DNA of 64,000 nucleotides from Bacteroidia bacterium (GTDB lineage Bacteria; Bacteroidota; Bacteroidia; Bacteroidales; UBA932): NCBI GenBank assembly GCA_030529945.1, contig JAUMVX010000001.1, positions 33,123 to 97,122 of the forward strand, read 5' to 3'. Shown piece by piece: positions 42,357 to 50,210 of this stretch (position 1 is its first letter; each line of letters starts with the position of its first letter). The notes under the pieces were generated by a model. It saw only the letters and a program-made list of their open reading frames with translations, ran no database searches and was not told where the DNA came from. The position numbers and the translations under genes were made by a program.

Positions 42357-43751
42357 ATGAGCGAAGAGAAATTCAGGATTGAATCCGATCTTCTTGGGGA
42401 ACTCCAGGTTCCTGCAGAGGCCTATTATGGTGTCCAGACCCAGAGAGCCCTGAACAACTACAAGATTTCCAACACCCGGATGCGCGACTACCCGGAGTAC
42501 GTCATCGCGATGGCCTGCATCAAACTTGCCGCCGCTCAGACGAACAAGGAGCTCGGGGCGCTCGATGCGAAAATCGCCGATGCCATCGTCGCCGCCTGCC
42601 GCGAGATAATAGACGGAAAGCTCCACGATCAGTTCCCTGTGGATATGATGCAGGGCGGCGCGGGAACCTCCGTGAATATGAACGCGAACGAGGTCATCGC
42701 GAACAGGGCCCTCGAAATTATGGGGCACAGCAAGGGCGAATATCAGTTCTGCTCTCCTAATGACCACGTGAACTGCGCCCAGTCCACGAACGACGCCTAC
42801 CCATCGGCTTTCCGCTATGCCTTCATCAGAATGAACAGGAAGCTGGAGAAGAGCCTGAAAGACCTCATCGGCGCGTTCAAGCTGAAGGGTGAAGAATTCG
42901 CCGATGTGATAAAGATGGGACGCACCCAGCTTCAGGACGCAGTGCCTATGACATCGGGGCAGGAGTTCCACGCTTATGCCACGAACCTGGAGGAAGAGGT
43001 GCTGAACCTCGAAAGGAACGCGAACCTCCTCTATGAGATAAATATGGGCGGCACCGCCATCGGTACGGGCCTCAACGCCAAGCCGGGCTTCGCCGAGCTC
43101 TGCGCCGCGAAGATGACCGAGCTTACGGGCGAGCATTTCATCGCCTCTCCCGACCTGGTCGAGGCTACGCCTGACACGGGTGCTTACGTCAGCTACTCCG
43201 GCGCTCTGAAGAGGCTGGCGGTGAAGCTGTCGAAGATCTGCAACGACCTCCGTCTGCTGACCTCCGGTCCGCGCTGCGGTCTGAAGGAGATAAATCTCCC
43301 TCCTATGGCCCCGGGTTCCTCCATTATGCCGGGGAAGGTGAATCCGGTCATCCCGGAGGTGACTAACCAGGTATGTTTCAAGGTGATAGGTAACGACACT
43401 ACGGTATCCTTCGCTGCGGAGGCCGGACAGCTTCAGCTGAATGTTATGGAGCCGGTCATCGCGGAGTCCATTATGGAGAGCATCACCTGGCTGACGAACG
43501 CTATGGACACCCTGCGCACCAAGTGCATCGATGGCATCACGGTGAATAAGGAACGCTGCTACGAGATGGTGAAGAACAGCATCGGCATCGTGACCGCCCT
43601 CAACCCTATCATCGGCTACAAGGCCAGCACCAAGGTCGCCAAGGAGGCCCTCGAAACGAACCGTTCCGTCTATGACATCGTCCTCGAGAAAGGCATCCTC
43701 ACCAAGGAAGCCCTCGACAAGGCTCTCGACCCTAAGAATATGATCGGATAA
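42357..43751 (+). CDS. aspA: Aspartate ammonia-lyase
   Basis: A 464-residue fumarase/aspartase-superfamily enzyme. The signature [15 protein letters not shown] with following [13 protein letters not shown] is the aspartase form; fumarase C differs there. Other family blocks are [16 protein letters not shown] and [10 protein letters not shown]. It converts aspartate to fumarate and ammonia, feeding the fumarate/succinate branch that this group uses for anaerobic respiration. Monocistronic, with its own full promoter and a terminator. Confidence 0.95.
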   Translation: MSEEKFRIESDLLGELQVPAEAYYGVQTQRALNNYKISNTRMRDYPEYVIAMACIKLAAAQTNKELGALDAKIADAIVAACREIIDGKLHDQFPVDMMQGGAGTSVNMNANEVIANRALEIMGHSKGEYQFCSPNDHVNCAQSTNDAYPSAFRYAFIRMNRKLEKSLKDLIGAFKLKGEEFADVIKMGRTQLQDAVPMTSGQEFHAYATNLEEEVLNLERNANLLYEINMGGTAIGTGLNAKPGFAELCAAKMTELTGEHFIASPDLVEATPDTGAYVSYSGALKRLAVKLSKICNDLRLLTSGPRCGLKEINLPPMAPGSSIMPGKVNPVIPEVTNQVCFKVIGNDTTVSFAAEAGQLQLNVMEPVIAESIMESITWLTNAMDTLRTKCIDGITVNKERCYEMVKNSIGIVTALNPIIGYKASTKVAKEALETNRSVYDIVLEKGILTKEALDKALDPKNMIG

Positions 43752-43771
43752 CTCCCGACCCCTCCATAAGG

Positions 43772-43810
43772 AAAGCCGGCTGAAGTTCCCGTACTCCAGC
43801 CGGCTCTTCT
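43772..43810. terminator. Terminator between convergent aspA and rmuC
   Basis: A 9-bp perfect GC-rich stem (43774-43782 with 43797-43805) around a 14-base loop that itself has an AGT/ACT pair, 22 bases after aspA. Only a short T-rich tail follows. Confidence 0.7.
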
Positions 43811-43823
43811 TATCGAATCACTA
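43805..43823 (+). repeat. Copy H of the GGAATCAC motif (degenerate)
   Basis: TCTTCTTATCGAATCACTA is a degenerate copy about 55 bases after the aspA stop in the same orientation; it overlaps the rmuC stop codon on the other strand. Confidence 0.35.
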
Positions 43824-45368
43824 AGCCTCAGGCAGGGATTTGTTCGGACTCAGCTTCACGCCCAGGTCCATAACCTGACGGGCCGAAGTCAGGATGCTGC
43901 GTCCGCCGTTGCGGATCTTGTCCGAACAGACATCGTAACACCTGCGTACATCCTCCAGCTTCCGTCCCATCTCCTCGTGCGACTTGGTGAACTCGGCCAC
44001 GCGGTCTATCATATTCTCGGCCGCCGCTATGATCTTCTGCTGATTCCTGGCCTGCTCCACATTGGTCCAGGCGATGGTGATCATCCTAAGGAACGGCATC
44101 AGAGTCTCTTCCGTCGTTATGAGTACCCCCGCCGCGTATGCGTCTTTCCAGATGTTCTTGTCTTCATTGTAGGCGAGCTGCAGGGCGGGATAATTCGGGA
44201 TGAACATTATCACGTAGTCCAGCATCTTGTGCCCCGGGAGCAGATACCTGCTGTAGTTCTTCTTCGAAAGGCGGCTGACCTGGTCCTTTATGGCCTGGGT
44301 GTTGCGCCGTGCGGCCTCGGCCTTCGCAGCCTCGTCCGGGGCCTCGTACCAGTCGCCGTAAGCGGCCAGAGAGACCTTCGCGTCTATGACTATGTCGTTA
44401 TTGTCCGGAAAATGCAGGATGAAGTCCGGACGCATCCTTTTCTCCGAATCCTCATTCACGACCACGAAGCCCAGAGAGTCCCTCAGCGTGGCCTCCTTGT
44501 CGAAATCCCTTCCCTCCACCATCCCTTCCGACTGCAGCAGATTCAGCAGAATGGTCTCTCCCCAGCAGCCCTGGAACTTCTTCTGCCCGCGCAGCGCCTC
44601 CGCGAGATGGTCCGCCTTGCTGCCGATATTCTTCGTCTGCGCCTCGATCTGGCCGACCGCACTGTCGAAACGCTCCCTGAGAGTCGTGGAAGACTCCAGC
44701 TGAGCCTTCCTTCCCGCCTCGAAAGCCTCTTTCATATCCTTGAGATTCTTTCCCAGATCCCCTGAAATATCCTTGAAGGTCTTCTCCGCTCTCTCGCTCA
44801 ATTCCTTCTCGCGCGCCTTGAGCACCGCTTCCGTCTGAACGCTCATCTCAGAGCGCAGCGCCTCGATCTGCTGCTTGAGAGCTTTCTCGTGCGCCTGCCG
44901 GATTTCCTCCTTAGCCTTCTCGTGCGCCGCCTTCAGCTCCTCCTGGGAGCGTTCGTGCGCCGCTTTCAGCTCCTCCTGCATCTTCTCGTGAGAAGCCTTC
45001 AGCTCCGCTATCTGCCTGCTCTGCGACTCTTTCAGTTCCTCCATCCTCTTTTCGCCGGCCGCCTTTTCGGCGTCCAATTCCGCTTTCCCCCTCTCCTTCG
45101 CTTCTTCGAGCTGTTTCTCCAGCGCGTTCTCCCTTTCCTTTGCCGTGGCGTGGCTGATGTTAAGGACCGAGATCTGCTCGCTGAGCTCCGCGATCCTGGT
45201 TTCCGCCTGTCTGCGCCCGCTCTCGAGGGCCTCGTCCTTTTCTTTCAGCGCGGCCTCTTCACGCCGCTGCGCGGCTTTCATACGCGCCTTCAGCACCGAA
45301 GCCGTGAGAGCCCAGACTGCGAAGGCTACCGCCAGAGTTATAAGAGTGCATATCAGCATATTATCCAT
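43821..45368 (-). CDS. rmuC: DNA recombination protein RmuC
   Basis: A 515-residue protein: membrane anchor (about 4-23), a long charged coiled coil (30-200) and a C-terminal RmuC/PD-(D/E)XK-like domain (230-480) with GCWGETILLNLLQSEGM, RPDFILHFPDNNDIVIDAKVSL (the D...E/D-x-K motif) and the end VRRCYDVCSDKI. Homologues limit inversions at short repeats. Residues 122-165 are four 11-residue repeats (ELKASHEKMQE and variants). Monocistronic, convergent with aspA. Confidence 0.92.
   Translation of the reverse strand: MDNMLICTLITLAVAFAVWALTASVLKARMKAAQRREEAALKEKDEALESGRRQAETRIAELSEQISVLNISHATAKERENALEKQLEEAKERGKAELDAEKAAGEKRMEELKESQSRQIAELKASHEKMQEELKAAHERSQEELKAAHEKAKEEIRQAHEKALKQQIEALRSEMSVQTEAVLKAREKELSERAEKTFKDISGDLGKNLKDMKEAFEAGRKAQLESSTTLRERFDSAVGQIEAQTKNIGSKADHLAEALRGQKKFQGCWGETILLNLLQSEGMVEGRDFDKEATLRDSLGFVVVNEDSEKRMRPDFILHFPDNNDIVIDAKVSLAAYGDWYEAPDEAAKAEAARRNTQAIKDQVSRLSKKNYSRYLLPGHKMLDYVIMFIPNYPALQLAYNEDKNIWKDAYAAGVLITTEETLMPFLRMITIAWTNVEQARNQQKIIAAAENMIDRVAEFTKSHEEMGRKLEDVRRCYDVCSDKIRNGGRSILTSARQVMDLGVKLSPNKSLPEA
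44874..45005 (-). repeat. Four 33-bp tandem units inside rmuC
   Basis: The units code for ELKASHEKMQE, ELKAAHERSQE, ELKAAHEKAKE and EIRQAHEKALK, residues 122-165. Eleven-residue periodicity is that of a right-handed hendecad coiled coil. The middle units are nearly identical at DNA level (CAGCTCCTCCTG recurs), so the copy number may vary between strains. Confidence 0.75.
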
Positions 45369-45390
45369 AACATAAAGATTAAGCCCCGGA

Positions 45391-45398
45391 GGGAATCA
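45391..45398 (+). repeat. Copy G of the GGAATCAC core
   Basis: GGGAATCA(C), the core only, in the leader of rmuC three bases downstream of its -7 element when read on the minus strand (GTGATTCCC). Confidence 0.3.
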
Positions 45399-45400
45399 CA

Positions 45401-45408
45401 CAAAAATA
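45401..45408 (-). promoter_or_regulatory. Promoter -7 element of rmuC
   Basis: Minus-strand TATTTTTG (+ strand CAAAAATA), TAnnTTTG match, 32 bases before the ATG at 45368. Confidence 0.6.
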
Positions 45409-45441
45409 ATGAATTCCCTGCGATATCTCGCAAGTTCTTCA

Positions 45442-45449
45442 TATCTTTG
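45442..45449 (+). promoter_or_regulatory. Promoter -7 element of tRNA-Leu
   Basis: TATCTTTG, exact TAnnTTTG, only eight bases before the mature 5' end of the tRNA, so the primary transcript has almost no 5' leader. Confidence 0.72.
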
Positions 45450-45457
45450 CGCCGCAC

Positions 45458-45542
45458 GCCTTGGTGGTGGAATGGTAGACACGAGGGACTTAAAATCCCT
45501 TGGGCAGGAATGCCTGTACGAGTTCGAGTCTCGTCCGAGGCA
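45458..45542 (+). tRNA. tRNA-Leu (TAA)
   Basis: An 85-base class II tRNA: acceptor GCCTTGG/CCGAGGC, anticodon loop CTTAAAA, a long variable arm (TGGGCAGGAATGCCTGT region) and a normal T arm ACGAG-TTCGAGT-CTCGT. Discriminator A at 45542; CCA is not encoded. It is followed by a strong terminator and then an AT-rich patch, so it could be a former integration site. Confidence 0.95.
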
Positions 45543-45545
45543 CCG

Positions 45546-45579
45546 GCAGCAACTCCTGAGAGTTGCTGCTTTTATTTTT
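45546..45579 (+). terminator. Terminator of tRNA-Leu
   Basis: A perfect 10-bp stem (45546-45555 with 45560-45569), a four-base loop and TTTTATTTTT. It begins three bases after the tRNA. Confidence 0.92.
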
Positions 45580-45588
45580 CAATTTTCC

Positions 45589-45606
45589 AAGTGATTCCTA
45601 AAAAAG
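45589..45606 (-). repeat. Copy D of the TTTTTYAGGAATCACTT motif
   Basis: Minus strand reads CTTTTTTAGGAATCACTT. The TAG within it is the stop codon of the barrel-protein gene that ends at 45598, so the motif includes the end of the coding region. Confidence 0.62.
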
Positions 45607-46146
45607 GTAAGCTAATCGAAAATACAGGCACCCGCAAGGATAGCCTCCATCTTGCTTGGTAAGCTTATCGGTCTCATTTATGGCGGGGTATATATCAAAA
45701 CCTATGCTGGCTGAGACGTGAGTAAACAGATGTCCAATACCCAGGCCGCCATATAAACGGCTCTTCCTGTCCGCGTGAATGACGCTGCCGTCTACTGTCT
45801 TGTCGGGTGCATAGACGATACCCCCTGCCCTGAAATCCACGAACCAGCTTCCGTTGTATTCGTTGGCAAAATATATACGTGGGTTAAAATATACAGGTAG
45901 GGCATTCGCATCTCCAAAGTATTGTATCCACGAAGAGCCGACTCCCAAGTACAAATGTTCAGTGGCATTCCATCCGAAACCCGCCCCGAACTGGAGCATC
46001 TCCTTGTCGTGAATAGCAAAGTTTGGAGTCAGCGATGCAGTCAGGCTGGCCTCTCCCATAAATTTTTTTGCTCTGACCGCAGGAACTTGAGCATAACTGC
46101 ACACGGTGCTGAAGCACATCAATATAATAAACAAGTATTTTTTCAT
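45598..46146 (-). CDS. Small outer-membrane beta-barrel-like protein
   Basis: A 182-residue protein with a signal peptide (MKKYLFIILMCFSTVCSYAQ, cleavage after SYA) and alternating aromatic/polar strands (LYLGVGSSWIQYFG, LYGGLGIGHLFTHVSASIGFDIYP) that end in the barrel-closing YFRLAYLF with terminal Phe. This is typical of eight-stranded porin-like proteins of Bacteroidota. Ligand unknown. Lower GC than neighbours; it lies between tRNA-Leu and the C10 protease and is read the same way as the latter, 98 bases after it. Confidence 0.7.
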   Translation of the reverse strand: MKKYLFIILMCFSTVCSYAQVPAVRAKKFMGEASLTASLTPNFAIHDKEMLQFGAGFGWNATEHLYLGVGSSWIQYFGDANALPVYFNPRIYFANEYNGSWFVDFRAGGIVYAPDKTVDGSVIHADRKSRLYGGLGIGHLFTHVSASIGFDIYPAINETDKLTKQDGGYPCGCLYFRLAYLF

Positions 46147-46244
46147 ATTCGGTTGTTTTTAAACAGTTATATTGACAGTCCGGAAGTTTCACCGGATATA
46201 CTTGACATTGAATAATTAAAGCTAACGATAAAGAAGTACAGAAA

Positions 46245-47622
46245 TCAATTGTGAGGAGTTAAGACCATATCTGTTCTAGCTGTCGTCCAAGGCTCGTCTT
46301 GTGATAAACGAGCATCAACAAACCATCCGTTTGCACCAGGAGAATGGCCCCAATTCATATGGAATGTGGAGCTTGCAGCAGAATTGTTGTCAGAAGCCAG
46401 AAATTCGTATTGAAGAGGTTCTACGACTGAAAGGACGTGCAATTCAAAGTAGTAAAGAATTTCATTATGGTTATAGCCATCGCAAACCCAAGCGTGACGA
46501 GCACTGAATGCACCACTTTTAGAGCCTTCCATAAATACTGGTTTGCCATTATTCAAAGCATTCATTACATTGATAGTGTTGTGACTTGACAGCGCTGCAC
46601 CATAGTCATAGCGATTCTGCATCTTTGCCTTAATGATTGGTTGAATTGTCCCCATTGACCAATCAGAAGTCGGCAGAAGGATCACATCATCAAACAAATC
46701 GCTTAAAAAACCATTCATATCGCTATTAGGTGAATCTGCGGAGTTTGGCATATTGGACCAATTATATCTGCTTGGGCATTTATGGTATTTCATAATCTGT
46801 GCTAAGGCTATTGTTACACAACCCGCAGCCGCATCGTCTGATGAGAACAGTGCTCCAAGCCCATAATTATAAGGATAGCTTTGATTCCAAGTTGTTGAGA
46901 GCATCGGAGAAACAGAAGACCTCACTCTGTTGGACCGACGAATTATAATAGAGTTGGACAGATAATCATAATCAGGGTGCGCCACACCTTCTGCAATCTG
47001 ACACCAACTGCTATAGACTGATTCAGGAAGACCTTCAGGCCTTTCGTCAAGAGAAAAACAATCATAGCCTTGACTCTCCCAATTTTCAATACTTGTTCTC
47101 CTTAAGGAGAGCAAATCTCCGCTTTTAGTTTCGATATGAGGTATTTCTTCTTCGTATTCTCTCCACATATCACGATATGTTGCAAGACTATCGATGTCAG
47201 AAAGACATTGATTGCTAATGATGGCTTCTTTATATTGATCCAGAAGGATAGAGATACCAGTTTGACAGTTATCCGAATAATTGCCGTATTCCACATAGGC
47301 AAGAATCGGATAGTATTTTTTTGAGGCAGATACAATCGTATACCCTTTGTTGTCAGCATAGTTGACAATATACAGGAGAGGCTGCCCATTCTCGGAGATA
47401 GTCTTTATTTCGTTGACTATTTTGTTTGCCGATTTTGTTTTTGGGAAACCTTCTTCAAATCGAAGAGCGACAACAGAAGCTTCGTCCTGAGTGATTGTCA
47501 TTGAACTCCGTGAGATTGTCGCCAATGGAGTGTCGGGCGTTTTTGTATAATCAATCTCGAAAGTCGATGAAGTACAACTTACAATAAAAAAGAGAAGAAA
47601 GGAGAGTGAGGGGGTGTCTCAT
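46245..47622 (-). pseudogene. C10-family (streptopain-like) cysteine protease, lipoprotein, out of frame by one C
   Basis: The catalytic part is intact: AAAGCVTIALAQIMKYH (nucleophile Cys), ARHAWVCDGYN (His) and FHMNWGHSPGANGWF; an inhibitory prodomain (SMTITQDEASVVALRFEEGFP) precedes it. The open frame has no ATG before an internal TTG at 47525, yet in that frame the bases upstream code for SLSFLLFFIVSC followed by TSSTFEIDY, a clear lipoprotein signal. An ATG at 47622 is one base out of frame; removing one C from the C5 tract (47610-47614) would give MRHPSLSFLLFFIVSC and a 458-residue protease. Either a sequencing error, an inactivated gene, or slip-strand switching. AT-rich compared with the rest. 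Confidence 0.75.
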
Positions 47623-47695
47623 AAATAATAAAAAATAATAATAGTGTTACAATTAGTGTGTCCGGAGACAATCTCACAGACTCTGCAAATGTAAT

Positions 47696-47703
47696 CCTTA
47701 ATT
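47696..47703 (-). promoter_or_regulatory. Promoter -7 element of the C10 protease gene
   Basis: Minus-strand TACATTTG (+ strand CAAATGTA), 74 bases before the ATG at 47622. Its presence supports the upstream start. Bases 47704-47887 hold no gene: a T-rich stretch and a six-bp hairpin (CCATCG/CGATGG, 47853-47868) near the end of the next gene. Confidence 0.68.
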
Positions 47704-47887
47704 CCGAAAAAACAAAACCTTATTGCCGATAGATGAAGCCCTGTTTTTTCGTTAACGAGACATCAGGAGGTTCTTAAGGAGTCTTACTGCCTCCGCTGAT
47801 ACCCTCTGAAGTGCGACTTTTTCAAGTGAGCCATCAGCTTTTAAATTATTCGCCATCGTCGGCGATGGACGAAGCGGAGCCGCCGGG

Positions 47888-48358
47888 CTAATCGGCCATC
47901 CCGTTTCCGAAGCGGTACTCCAGTCCGGAGGCGAGGCGAAGGATGTCCTTAGTCGGGCCTTCCAGTGTGAAGCCCCCGAGACAGCGCTCCGCAGTGATGC
48001 GGTCTTCCCAGACTCTGGCTATCTTGCGGAAAACGCCGGTGCTGCGGAAGAACAGATTCTCCCCAAGCTCCTTTTCGAGGCGGTAGCCCCGGCTTGCCAT
48101 ATAGTCTATGACACCCTGGCGGATTTCAGGATACTCTCCGGAGATGCGTACAGGCCTGCGCCCGTATCCGAAGCGCGGATAGAAAGCCGAAACACAGGCG
48201 AACACCCCGAGGATCAGCCATACTGAGCGCCAGCCGTTGCGGAACATAACGTCTATGTCGGAACTGACGAAACCCGTCAGGACGAGGACGGCAAGTATGA
48301 GGGTGACGAGCACGACGACGTAGATGAAGTATTTGACGGCTCTGATGATGTATCTCAT
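47888..48358 (-). CDS. Small membrane protein of unknown function
   Basis: Start set at ATG 48358 (MRYIIRAVKYFIYVVVLVTL); the longer frame starts with TTG. 156 residues, two membrane helices (about 9-31 and 45-63), then a soluble C-terminal domain with GYRLEKELGENLFFRSTGVFRKIARVWEDRI and GGFTLEGPTKDILRLASGLEYRF. No family name recognised; the layout resembles small conserved inner-membrane proteins of Bacteroidales. Own promoter 131 bases upstream. Confidence 0.7.
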   Translation of the reverse strand: MRYIIRAVKYFIYVVVLVTLILAVLVLTGFVSSDIDVMFRNGWRSVWLILGVFACVSAFYPRFGYGRRPVRISGEYPEIRQGVIDYMASRGYRLEKELGENLFFRSTGVFRKIARVWEDRITAERCLGGFTLEGPTKDILRLASGLEYRFGNGMAD

Positions 48359-48488
48359 AATCAATAACTTTAAGAAGCTGTTTGTAATAATCCCTTTTCT
48401 TCTGCGCAGTTTTTCCGGCCATTTTCCTTCCGGCCACCACTAATGCGGCCACTGCCGCACTTCCTCTTCCCGAGCCGGGACTGCCGCG

Positions 48489-48496
48489 CAAATATA
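48489..48496 (-). promoter_or_regulatory. Promoter -7 element of the small membrane protein gene
   Basis: Minus-strand TATATTTG (+ strand CAAATATA), exact match; it implies a leader of about 120 bases (48359-48480) in which no further gene was seen. Confidence 0.55.
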
Positions 48497-48558
48497 GCGT
48501 TTCCGCGCCGATTATGAAAGTCCGGCGGAAAACGGCGTCCCGGCGAGGGCGGCTCGGG

Positions 48559-48590
48559 TTTGATTCTTGCAGGGAAAAGCATTACCTTTG
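48559..48590 (+). promoter_or_regulatory. Full promoter of the coiled-coil membrane protein gene
   Basis: TTTG at 48559-48562, 20-base spacer, TACCTTTG at 48583-48590; 27 bases before the ATG at 48618. Confidence 0.8.
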
Positions 48591-48617
48591 AAGTCTTGAA
48601 ACAAAAACTTTTGCCTT

Positions 48618-49532
48618 ATGATGAAAGAAGACCCGCTCGAGCGGATAGCCCGCGAAGAAGCACAAAAGAAGAACAGAGGCCCTAAGGGACTCATATACGC
48701 ATTGGCGGCGACAGCCGCAGTACTCGCCGCCGCGCTGGCGTTCATCTGGATACAGAAGTCCTCGCTCGTCAAGGAACTGAATCTCGAGAAGGAAGACCTG
48801 ACAGAACAGATAGTGACGCTGCAGCAGGACTACGACAGCCTCTCGTCCGAATATGACTCCATTAACTCCCAGCTCGACTCCTCTCGGGAAGAGGTCGCGC
48901 AGCTGGTGGAGCGCATAAAGAAGACGGACGCTACGAACCGCGCGAAGATGCGCCAGTACGAGAAGGAGCTCGGCACGCTGCGCAGCATTATGAGGAACTA
49001 CATCGTCCAGATCGACTCGCTGAACACGCTGAACAAGAAGCTCACCGCAGATGCGGCCGCAGCGCGTCGCGAGGCCGCCGAGAGCCGCAAGGCGAACAGA
49101 GAGCTCTCGCAGCAGGTGGACGACCTCAGCTCGCAGGTCGCCGTAGGCTCGGTGATCAAAGCGAGAGGCATACGCCTGGAGGCGTACAATGCTTCCGGCA
49201 AGGTCACGGACCGCAGCAGCCGTGTCATCCGTATGCTGACTACGCTCTCTCTGGTGGAGAACGACCTTGCGCCTAAGGGTCCTGTCAGAGTCTATATCAT
49301 CGTGAAAGACCCTGATGGCAATGTGGTCACGAATTCGTCCAGCACCGGATTCGAGTGTGCGGGCGAAGCCCATACCGCATCCGCCTCACGCGAGGTGGAC
49401 TATGAAGGCAGCGAGGTGGAGATGAGCATCTACCTGAACGACCTTCAGGATGTCTGCACCAAGGGCGTCTATACCGTCGAGGCCTACACCACTCAAGCCT
49501 TCCTCGGCTCTGCCGAGACGCTGCTCAGGTAG
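48618..49532 (+). CDS. Membrane-anchored coiled-coil protein of unknown function
   Basis: A 304-residue protein: short basic cytoplasmic part, one membrane helix (about 24-45), a long coiled coil (about 48-180, e.g. YDSLSSEYDSINSQLDSSRE), and a C-terminal beta domain (185-304) with VRVYIIVKDPDGNVVTNSS and VEMSIYLNDLQDVCTKGVY. Topology points the coiled coil and domain into the periplasm. The same architecture recurs in Bacteroidales; role unknown, possibly in the envelope. Start could be the first or the second of two adjacent ATGs. Confidence 0.72.
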   Translation: MMKEDPLERIAREEAQKKNRGPKGLIYALAATAAVLAAALAFIWIQKSSLVKELNLEKEDLTEQIVTLQQDYDSLSSEYDSINSQLDSSREEVAQLVERIKKTDATNRAKMRQYEKELGTLRSIMRNYIVQIDSLNTLNKKLTADAAAARREAAESRKANRELSQQVDDLSSQVAVGSVIKARGIRLEAYNASGKVTDRSSRVIRMLTTLSLVENDLAPKGPVRVYIIVKDPDGNVVTNSSSTGFECAGEAHTASASREVDYEGSEVEMSIYLNDLQDVCTKGVYTVEAYTTQAFLGSAETLLR

Positions 49533-49551
49533 GCGGAATGATGTAATGAAT

Positions 49552-49592
49552 GAAAAAAATCCGGGGTGAAAAGCCCCGGATTTTCATTTTTT
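49552..49592. terminator. Bidirectional terminator between the coiled-coil gene and DUF3109
   Basis: A perfect 11-bp stem (49556-49566 with 49574-49584), followed by CATTTTTT on the plus strand and preceded by A-rich sequence that serves the minus-strand operon. Confidence 0.9.
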
Positions 49593-49599
49593 CCCCGCA

Positions 49600-50205
49600 T
49601 CAGTCCTTGTTCACATATTCGGCAGCTGCGCAGAGCTTCTCGTAGAAGTCGGAGCCGAAGCGGCGGATGAGAGGGTCTTTAAGGAACTGATAGACTCTCA
49701 CTTTCTCTTCCCGCCCCTTTACGAAGGCATCCGCGCAGATGTCCCAGCGGTGCAGATTCAGGGCCAGAGTCCCGTTACCGAGTTCAGTGATGCGTATGGG
49801 ATACAGCTGGCAGGAAATGGGCTTGCGGAAATCGCACTTGCCCTGGAACCAGCATCTTTCCATCGCACACAGGCGGCTCCCCTCGGGGTCGGTGTGCATA
49901 TAGGCGCATTCCTGCGTGCCCGGGACAAGAGGGGTCACGATGTCCCCCTCGAAATCTATCTCGAAAAAGCCTTTGCTCTCGGCGGCTTCCCGTCCCGCCC
50001 CGCTCATAAGCGGCGAGAAGACAGGGTAGCAGCGCTCCACTTCCGCGATCTCGCTTTCTTCCAGCGGCGCACCGCAATCTCCCGCCTCGCAGCATTTCCC
50101 TCTGCATCTGGCGTAATCGCAGCTGAAATACTCCGAAATCACTTCCTCTGAAATCAGACAGTCGTCCACTTCCACGATTATCCCGTGCTGCTTTCCGAAT
50201 CCCAT
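49600..50205 (-). CDS. DUF3109 family cysteine-rich protein
   Basis: A 201-residue protein with ten or more cysteines in a metal-cluster-like pattern: FSCDYARCRGKCCEAGDCGAPL at 28-49, then MERCWFQGKCDFRKPISCQLYPIRI at 115-140 and WDICADAF. This is the DUF3109 family, which resembles the CxxxCxxC zinc/iron proteins formerly called UPF0153. Function not established. Second gene after the M16-like gene, five bases apart. Confidence 0.88.
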   Translation of the reverse strand: MGFGKQHGIIVEVDDCLISEEVISEYFSCDYARCRGKCCEAGDCGAPLEESEIAEVERCYPVFSPLMSGAGREAAESKGFFEIDFEGDIVTPLVPGTQECAYMHTDPEGSRLCAMERCWFQGKCDFRKPISCQLYPIRITELGNGTLALNLHRWDICADAFVKGREEKVRVYQFLKDPLIRRFGSDFYEKLCAAAEYVNKD

Positions 50206-50210
50206 ACCTC

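Noticed and set aside
45543-47887. Genomic island with integrase at tRNA-Leu
   Set aside because: No integrase, no direct repeat of the tRNA end found; only base composition supports transfer, so it is reported as a patch, not as a mobile element.
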